Source: a virus. From it: 43,811 bases of DNA. The notes beneath the pieces were generated by a model that was not told the origin of the DNA, did no database searches, and saw only the letters and a program-made list of their open reading frames with translations. The DNA lies in IMG/VR virus record IMGVR_UViG_3300025115_000023, positions 1 through 43,811 of that record, one strand, 5' to 3'. Below are positions 40,176 to 43,811 of this stretch, one piece after another. A program made the translations under genes and the position numbers. Each line of letters starts with the position of its first letter. Positions within the stretch are counted from its first letter, which is position 1.

Positions 40176-40225
40176 TGAAGCGTTCCCAAGGGTTCATGAA
40201 GCGTTCCCAAGGGTTCATGAAGCGT
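40176..40225 (+). repeat. 21-bp tandem direct repeat
   Basis: Two exact 21-bp units (40176-40196 and 40197-40217), each starting TGAAGCGTTCCC, followed by eight bases of a third. The core GAAGCG also recurs several times between 40160 and 40340. Confidence 0.9.
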
Positions 40226-40240
40226 GTCACAAAGAACGCC

Positions 40241-40260
40241 GAAGCGTAACGTTACGCTTC
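40241..40260. repeat. 20-bp perfect palindrome
   Basis: GAAGCGTAAC followed directly by GTTACGCTTC. As DNA it is an ideal site for a symmetric protein dimer; as RNA it is a hairpin without loop bases. Confidence 0.9.
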
Positions 40261-40380
40261 TGAAGGAACAGGTACCGGAAGTGTTCCTAGAGGAACGCCG
40301 AAGCGTACCGGAAGAGACAGGTACCGAAGCGTTCCTGTAAAGACAGAGACAGGTACAAACAGAATAGACTTTCCCATTCC

Positions 40381-40420
40381 TTTATAAAATGTCTCAGGTA
40401 ACATTGAGACATTCTATAAA
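40381..40420. repeat. Long hairpin (15 pairs in 16)
   Basis: TTTATA-A-AATGTCTCA (40381-40396) pairs with TGAGACATT-C-TATAAA (40405-40420) with one mismatch, closing the loop GGTAACAT. No T-run follows. Confidence 0.8.
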
Positions 40421-40457
40421 CGAATGAAGGAAGTTCCTTTACTGTTTGACTTAGAAA

Positions 40458-40537
40458 AGTCAATTCGATTGACTCAAAAAAGTCAATTCGATTGACTTAG
40501 AAAAGTCAATCCGATTGACTCAAAAAAAGTCAATCGG
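40458..40537. repeat. 23-bp iterons with internal hairpin AGTCAATTCGATTGACT
   Basis: AGTCAAT-TCG-ATTGACT at 40458-40474 and 40481-40497, AGTCAAT-CCG-ATTGACT at 40504-40520, and half a unit at 40528-40537. Unit starts are 23, 23 and 24 bp apart, with A-rich linkers of two alternating kinds. Iterons of this size are typical binding sites of replication or partition proteins. Confidence 0.85.
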
Positions 40538-40568
40538 GAGCGGGTAGATAAAAAGCAGAGTCTGAGAA

Positions 40569-40609
40569 GGCCTGTTTTAGGTGAGAAGGGTTATTTTGTA
40601 AAACAGGCC
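40569..40609. repeat. 11-bp perfect inverted repeat
   Basis: GGCCTGTTTTA (40569-40579) and TAAAACAGGCC (40599-40609) around a 19-base loop. Confidence 0.8.
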
Positions 40610-40615
40610 GGTTTT

Positions 40616-40639
40616 GAAGTGGATTGCATAGTCCACTTC
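40616..40639. repeat. 8-bp perfect inverted repeat
   Basis: GAAGTGGA (40616-40623) and TCCACTTC (40632-40639) around an eight-base loop, seven bases after the preceding hairpin. Confidence 0.7.
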
Positions 40640-40665
40640 TTGTACGTACAGAGTGGACAGGTACT

Positions 40666-40707
40666 GTACGGCGTACAAAGACCCCGAAGGGGTCTTGTAC
40701 GCTGTAC
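40666..40707. repeat. Long GTAC-rich hairpin
   Basis: GACCCC-GAA-GGGGTC forms the tip; GCGTACAA/TTGTACGC continues it past one bulged A, and GTAC/GTAC closes it past a G-T. Flanking DNA from 40639 to 40740 has many more TGTAC and GTACA copies. No T-run follows. Confidence 0.75.
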
Positions 40708-40816
40708 GCTTGTACAGACCCACGAGTTGTACGGACGTACAGATATCTTTGTCCGGATTTAGGTTTTAGACAGGCGTCTACTAGCGTTAAAAAAAGAAAG
40801 AAAGAGGCTCCTAAGA

Positions 40817-41299
40817 ATGATAAAGAAAGTAGGGAATGAGCCGAAAGTGTCCTTGTCTAGCGCGCCCATGGGGCATATTTCTATGTCGCCAACACATATA
40901 AAGTCTACAGATTTCGCAGATTATATCCGCGAACAAAAACTCATGCCTCTCTTCTCCTACTATTGGGAGAAGGAAGGCTACGACGTTATGTACATAGATA
41001 TAAGGCACTCTGGTCCAATTTTTGTTTCAGAAGAGGAATGGGCCATTGTAAACAAAGAAACCGTCGCTGATTTTGCACGCTGTAAAGAGGGCTTCGCTAA
41101 GATACGCGCCCTCCTATGTCTTCGCCTGTTGCAATTGAGGTATTCCGCAATACCTGGAACATTCTCCCCCTGTCCCAATAAGAGGGTTTGCGCCGGTTTA
41201 GCATTAGATTTGTTAATCCGAAAAGAAGTAAAATCCATGCCGAGCAAGGAGGTTCTACAATTTGCCCAAAAATGGGCGCATTTGTTGTTAAACGATTAG
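40817..41299 (+). CDS. Hypothetical protein (160 aa)
   Basis: ATG with AAAGAGGCTCCTAAGA upstream, first gene after the gene-free region. No membrane segment; helical C-terminal half (LCLRLLQLRY..., PSKEVLQFAQKWAHLLL) and a Cys pair around CPNKRVC. The upstream frame from 40624 runs through hairpins and is not counted. Function unknown. Confidence 0.65.
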   Translation: MIKKVGNEPKVSLSSAPMGHISMSPTHIKSTDFADYIREQKLMPLFSYYWEKEGYDVMYIDIRHSGPIFVSEEEWAIVNKETVADFARCKEGFAKIRALLCLRLLQLRYSAIPGTFSPCPNKRVCAGLALDLLIRKEVKSMPSKEVLQFAQKWAHLLLND

Positions 41300-41312
41300 A
41301 AAGGAAAAAAAC

Positions 41313-41465
41313 ATGAAGTGGGTATTAGCTACCGTTCTAGGTTGGACCGTTTTCCTTTGGGCCATGCAGTATAGAGCCCAACCTTATTCATGGGCCATAA
41401 ACCTCCTGTCCGTCGTTTTTCTGGTTGTGTTCTGTTACACAATACGTGACAAAAAGGAGAAGTAA
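41313..41465 (+). CDS. Small two-helix membrane protein (50 aa)
   Basis: ATG with AGAAAGGAAAAAAAC upstream. Two hydrophobic segments, residues 3-18 (WVLATVLGWTVFLWAM) and about 27-43 (WAINLLSVVFLVVFCYT), separated by a short polar loop, and a charged end IRDKKEK. Topology would place the charged tail in the cytoplasm. Early position argues against a lysis role; function unknown. Confidence 0.6.
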   Translation: MKWVLATVLGWTVFLWAMQYRAQPYSWAINLLSVVFLVVFCYTIRDKKEK

Positions 41466-41468
41466 AAA

Positions 41469-41561
41469 ATGCTAGGTAAAAAAGAAGTAACCGTACAACA
41501 GAAGAAAACAAAAAAGAACAAAAAGGCCCAGAAGGCCAGAAAGGCTAATAAGAAATGGTAG
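41469..41561 (+). CDS. 30-aa highly basic peptide
   Basis: ATG with AAAAAGGAGAAGTAAAAA upstream. About half of the 30 residues are Lys or Arg, mainly in the second half, and there is no acidic residue beyond one Glu. It overlaps the next gene by seven bases. It could bind nucleic acids; whether it is translated as a functional peptide is uncertain. Confidence 0.5.
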   Translation: MLGKKEVTVQQKKTKKNKKAQKARKANKKW

Positions 41562-41905
41562 AACGGCTTCTTTCCTCAAGAGTACGGAAGTCATTTATCG
41601 AACGCTTTGGTGAAGACCAAGCGTTCGCAATAGAAAAAGCGGCGTTAGACCATTTTACTAACGGCGCTACGTCTTGCGCACCACAAAATGCTTCGGATGT
41701 TTTTCAGTGGGCTTTACTTGTGGTAATAGATCTCCAATGTATTTCGGAACCTAAAAGTGCTGCGTATCACGGCATAACTATTCAGCAGTCCGATTTCCTT
41801 GCGTGGTGCAGGGAACACGGAAAACTGGCGGAATATAAGGGAGAGATCCCGCCGATTTCGTTGCTTCTAGGATGTTTCGATGAATACATAGTGTCGGACA
41901 AGTAG
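41555..41905 (+). CDS. Hypothetical protein (116 aa)
   Basis: ATG lies within the end of the basic-peptide gene, with AAGGC sequences but no strong ribosome site, so coupling is likely. Predicted helical (VRKSFIERFGEDQAFAIEKAALDHF), several Cys, no membrane segment. The 90 bases that follow contain no gene. Function unknown. Confidence 0.6.
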   Translation: MVERLLSSRVRKSFIERFGEDQAFAIEKAALDHFTNGATSCAPQNASDVFQWALLVVIDLQCISEPKSAAYHGITIQQSDFLAWCREHGKLAEYKGEIPPISLLLGCFDEYIVSDK

Positions 41906-41995
41906 GCCCCCTGTCCTGTTTTACGCCGGTAACGCGTTTAACGGGACTTAATCCGTAAAGTTTGCAAAAAAATCACAAAGAAAGAGGATTACCGT

Positions 41996-42169
41996 ATGAA
42001 AACGGAAGTCGTAGCTGTAATAGTAGCTTGTGTACTTACTTTGGCACTAATGAACTGGTGCCATAGTTTGGCTAATCGCAGTGCCCGTGCTATGATTATT
42101 AGCGGAATGTGCGGGCAGCTCCGTGGAACAGCAGAATATGTTCCGTGTGTTCGTGCAGCGCTTAAGTAG
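41996..42169 (+). CDS. Small N-terminally membrane-anchored protein (57 aa)
   Basis: ATG with AAAGAAAGAGGATTACCGT upstream. Residues 4-20 (EVVAVIVACVLTLALMN) form one hydrophobic helix after a single Lys; the rest is a short soluble tail with two Cys. Signal-anchor type. Function unknown. Confidence 0.6.
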   Translation: MKTEVVAVIVACVLTLALMNWCHSLANRSARAMIISGMCGQLRGTAEYVPCVRAALK

Positions 42170-42204
42170 TTTGTAAGGCGTTAAAGGAAAGGAGCACAAA
42201 TGCA

Positions 42205-42675
42205 ATGTCGTACATAACGGATATGTACGAAGTAATGTTCCACAACGCACCGTTAGCCATACAGAAAATCAAAAAATACGTTGACACGCTTGAGGACGCA
42301 CACGGGCCTATTATTTTGGCAGGTACCGGAATGTCCGGAACTGCCGCGATAGCGGCCATAAAAGCGCACGATGCGGATAACGATTTCCGCATTTTCATCG
42401 TGCGAAAAGAACACGACGACACACATTCCATGTGCAGAGTAGAAACATCCGTGATTATTTCTGCATATAATCAGCCTGTGGTTTTTATTGATGATCTAAT
42501 TGATACGGGTGCTACACAGCTTCACGTAATAAAGCAGATTTACAAGCGTTTTACACATGCTCGATACGAGGGCACGTTTTTAATGGCACGTGGGTTTTTT
42601 CAGTCGCGGGAGGAAATATTTTTAGCCTATCCTAGCCTGGAAGCGTCAGTACGAAGGTTTGAAGTAAATCTGTAA
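42205..42675 (+). CDS. Type I phosphoribosyltransferase family protein
   Basis: 156 residues. The PRPP-binding motif VVFIDDLIDTGAT spans 92-104, with the two acidic residues and the TGxT ending of the family; LAGTGMSGTAA at 39-49 fits the pyrophosphate loop, and a flexible-loop region lies around 70-85. The enzyme would join PRPP and a base, or act as a regulator that binds PRPP. Which base cannot be told. The ATG follows a five-codon frame starting at 42200 that takes the better spacing to GGAG. It stands among small early genes, suggesting a role in redirecting host nucleotide metabolism. Confidence 0.8.
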   Translation: MSYITDMYEVMFHNAPLAIQKIKKYVDTLEDAHGPIILAGTGMSGTAAIAAIKAHDADNDFRIFIVRKEHDDTHSMCRVETSVIISAYNQPVVFIDDLIDTGATQLHVIKQIYKRFTHARYEGTFLMARGFFQSREEIFLAYPSLEASVRRFEVNL

Positions 42676-42688
42676 TAAAAAAATAACG

Positions 42689-42735
42689 GGGACGAGCGCG
42701 TCTTAAAAAGAGCCGGATCGCAACCGGCCCGTCCC
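42689..42735 (+). ncRNA. Candidate three-way-junction RNA between genes
   Basis: GGGACG (42689-42694) pairs with CGTCCC (42730-42735); inside lie TCTT-AAA-AAGA and GCCGG-ATCGCAA-CCGGC (42712-42716 with 42724-42728). It is located after the phosphoribosyltransferase stop and 68 bases before the next gene. No T-run follows, so it is not a standard terminator. Confidence 0.45.
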
Positions 42736-42750
42736 ATAAAGAAAACAGAA

Positions 42751-42790
42751 TTCCTATAAATCGTGACTTCTTAAAAAGAAGCACGTAGGG
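42751..42790 (+). promoter_or_regulatory. Bulged RNA hairpin element, copy 2
   Basis: TCCTA/TAGG(G)A outer stem, TAAAT bulge (42757-42761), CGTG/CACG stem, bulged A (42766), CTTCTT/AAGAAG with AAA loop. Relative to copy 1 the A-T pair closing the inner stem is G-C here, and the apical stem is entirely different yet fully paired. GGGGAGGAG directly follows as ribosome site of the 254-aa gene. Confidence 0.6.
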
Positions 42791-42802
42791 GAGGAGAAAA
42801 AG

Positions 42803-43567
42803 ATGAAGTTCCATACAGAAGGTTATGGAAAGCCAGAACCCGGAATTGACGTGAAAGTTCCAAATTTCGGTACCGGATTGAAGTACGAGGAGGGGGATCT
42901 TATCTACGCCTTCGACGAATTGCAAAAAGAGTTTTGGGACGAAGCGCAAACGTTGACGGTAGAAACGTTTTCTCTCGCTACTTCCGTAGTTTCGAAGGGC
43001 AGATCCGGCGGTTGGCTTACAGTTAATGGTTTGCCAGATTTAAGCGTATGGAGCGAGAATGACTACCGATTGTGGGAACTTTTCGAAATGCGGATAGACA
43101 CTCTGCTTCGGGAGAAGACACGCAGAGACACAATCAAGGAACGGATAAATGCTGGTCCTGTCCTTGAACGCTTTTTTGCAAGTGTCCCAGAGTGTAAGTT
43201 GATTCGCGCTTTGCGCGATGTTTTTCCAATGGCACTCAAGTATGATGGCCTGAATACGGCTATAACTGATGCTATAGGATGTGACGGCAAAATAGGGTAT
43301 CTGTTTGAGGCTTTGAAGTTTCAGATATTCGATACTAACCAGTACGTATGCGATAACAGAAGTCGACCTATAAGCGGGGTAATGGGAGATCCCTACCGTG
43401 AACTGTATACACAATGGGCGCCCTCAGAAGTAGAAACGACGTATTATGCTCACTCCTCCCTGTCCCAAGACGTAGTAGGCGGGCTTCGTTTCCGAATTGA
43501 AAGAGATATCGCTAATGGTATAATATGCTGCTATAGCCCGTATGAAGTATTGGCGATGCTTGTCTAG
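42803..43567 (+). CDS. Hypothetical protein (254 aa), complete right-hand paralog
   Basis: ATG with GGGGAGGAGAAAAAG upstream. The N-terminal 95 residues (MKFHTEGYGKPEPGIDVKV...) are seen only here, because the left copy is cut. Residues 99-254 match the left copy with many conserved blocks. Mixed alpha/beta; no motif, signal peptide or membrane segment recognised. The Trp-rich stretch SVWSENDYRLWELFEMR precedes the shared part. Confidence 0.75.
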   Translation: MKFHTEGYGKPEPGIDVKVPNFGTGLKYEEGDLIYAFDELQKEFWDEAQTLTVETFSLATSVVSKGRSGGWLTVNGLPDLSVWSENDYRLWELFEMRIDTLLREKTRRDTIKERINAGPVLERFFASVPECKLIRALRDVFPMALKYDGLNTAITDAIGCDGKIGYLFEALKFQIFDTNQYVCDNRSRPISGVMGDPYRELYTQWAPSEVETTYYAHSSLSQDVVGGLRFRIERDIANGIICCYSPYEVLAMLV

Positions 43568-43604
43568 TTCCTGTAAATCGTAATCCTCAGGGGTACGTAG
43601 GGAA
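43568..43604 (+). promoter_or_regulatory. Bulged RNA hairpin element, copy 3
   Basis: TTCCTG with TAGGGAA as outer stem (a G-U where copy 1 has A-U), TAAAT bulge (43574-43578), CGTA/TACG stem, bulged A, and a shorter TCC/GGG tip with a four-base loop. It precedes the same purine-rich ribosome site as copy 1. Confidence 0.55.
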
Positions 43605-43626
43605 AAAGGAAAAAGGAAAAACAGAA

Positions 43627-43767
43627 ATGACAGTGCAAGTAGTGGACGTATTTGGTCGAACATACGTAATGAGAATAAATGTGGAAAGTGAGGATCTGGC
43701 CGTTTCCATAGCCAAGGAGAGTGCCAGAAGGATCGGTTTCCGCATTCACTCCGTGACGGTTAACTAA
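43627..43767 (+). CDS. 46-aa hypothetical protein, right-hand copy
   Basis: ATG with GGGAAAAAGGAAAAAGG upstream. Begins MTVQVVDVFGRTYVMRI and ends IGFRIHSVTVN, differing from the copy at 530-670 by two or three residues, mostly conservative. Function unknown; the conservation supports a real protein. Confidence 0.7.
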   Translation: MTVQVVDVFGRTYVMRINVESEDLAVSIAKESARRIGFRIHSVTVN

Positions 43768-43781
43768 GAAAGGAAAACAAG

Positions 43782-43811
43782 ATGGAAAGTATACAAGTCA
43801 CACTACGGAAG
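43782..43811 (+). CDS. Start of a second copy of the 164-aa protein (truncated by the window end)
   Basis: Ten codons MESIQVTLRK are present, identical in protein sequence to the start of the gene at 685 and preceded by the same AAGAAAGGAAAACAAG ribosome site. The rest is outside the window. Confidence 0.6.
   Translation, partial: MESIQVTLRK

Larger units (their letters stand above)
39896..40816. other. Gene-free region packed with hairpins, repeats and iterons
   Basis: No open frame with a credible ribosome site or codon pattern spans this 920-bp stretch. It holds at least eight separate perfect or near-perfect inverted repeats, a 21-bp tandem repeat, a 23-bp iteron array and an excess of the motif GTCTAC. 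The arms differ in sequence from one hairpin to the next, so structure rather than sequence seems kept. A first small structure has CGGACG/CGTCCG (39940s with 39990s) around GTCTAC/GTAGAC (39970 and 39985). Candidates are a replication origin, a packaging site or non-coding RNAs. Confidence 0.6.
43097..43811 (+). repeat. Right copy of diverged terminal gene-cassette duplication
   Basis: Homologous to 1-714. Order is the same: 3' part of the 254-aa gene, RNA element, 46-codon gene, start of the 164-aa gene. The copy runs to the last base of the window, so the duplication probably continues beyond it. Confidence 0.9.

Noticed and set aside
40458-40537. CRISPR-like array
   Set aside because: The repeats are palindromic 17-mers with nearly constant A-rich 6-7-bp linkers; there are no unique spacers and no cas genes.
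40624-40839. Rightward 71-codon open frame before the 160-aa gene
   Set aside because: It is made of the GTAC-rich hairpins, lacks a ribosome site and overlaps the start of the real gene.
1-43811. Complete circular genome with overlapping ends
   Set aside because: The homologous ends differ throughout after 71 bases, so they are paralogous copies and not the same sequence read twice.

Overview
The window is 43.8 kb of a tailed double-stranded DNA bacteriophage with siphovirus gene content: HK97-type head genes, a tape measure with a frameshifted tail-assembly chaperone, tail and adhesin genes, amidase/holin lysis genes and its own replisome. Genes are tightly packed with ATGA, TAATG and GTGA stop-start overlaps, strong AGGAGG-type ribosome sites and about 40 percent G+C. 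TAA, TAG and TGA are all used as stops, so the code is standard. The host cannot be named. No integrase, excisionase or recognisable lysogeny repressor is visible, so a lytic life cycle is more likely.

Layout. Positions 1-4.65 kb (+ strand) hold small genes of unknown function, a short minigene followed by a terminator, and one tRNA. At 4.66-5.82 kb a promoter flanked by a perfect inverted repeat drives a DNA methyltransferase gene whose 3' end lies in an attC-like palindrome; a small zinc-ribbon gene follows. From 5.87 to 15.16 kb (+) lies the replication and recombination module: DUF932-like protein, RecB/Cas4-like nuclease, Sak4-like ATPase, SSB-like protein, a 48-residue almost purely acidic peptide, SNF2 helicase, family A polymerase with proofreading exonuclease, RuvC-like resolvase and a primase-helicase. 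From 38.35 kb leftwards to 15.16 kb (- strand) runs the late region: small and large terminase, portal, MuF-like protein, protease, capsid, head-spike genes, lysis cassette with adhesin-like genes, connectors, tail tube, chaperone G/GT, tape measure and distal tail proteins. The two transcription units converge at 15.16 kb on a 16-bp inverted repeat.

The divergent region at 38.35-38.94 kb carries palindromic repeats, a TATAAT promoter and a leader with three hairpins. Three more G+C-rich small genes follow, ending at a strong terminator at 39.9 kb. From 39.9 to 40.8 kb there is no credible gene, but there is a dense run of perfect hairpins, direct repeats and 23-bp iterons. Small + strand genes resume to the right end, including a phosphoribosyltransferase.

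The two window ends carry diverged copies of one three-gene cassette (1-714 and 43097-43811). Gene directions on both sides agree with a circular or circularly permuted genome broken inside this duplication, but the ends do not overlap, so a piece is missing. Observations most worth pursuing are the hairpin-dense region, a small RNA element present three times with compensatory base changes, the attC-like site, and the insertion of lysis and adhesin genes inside the head module.
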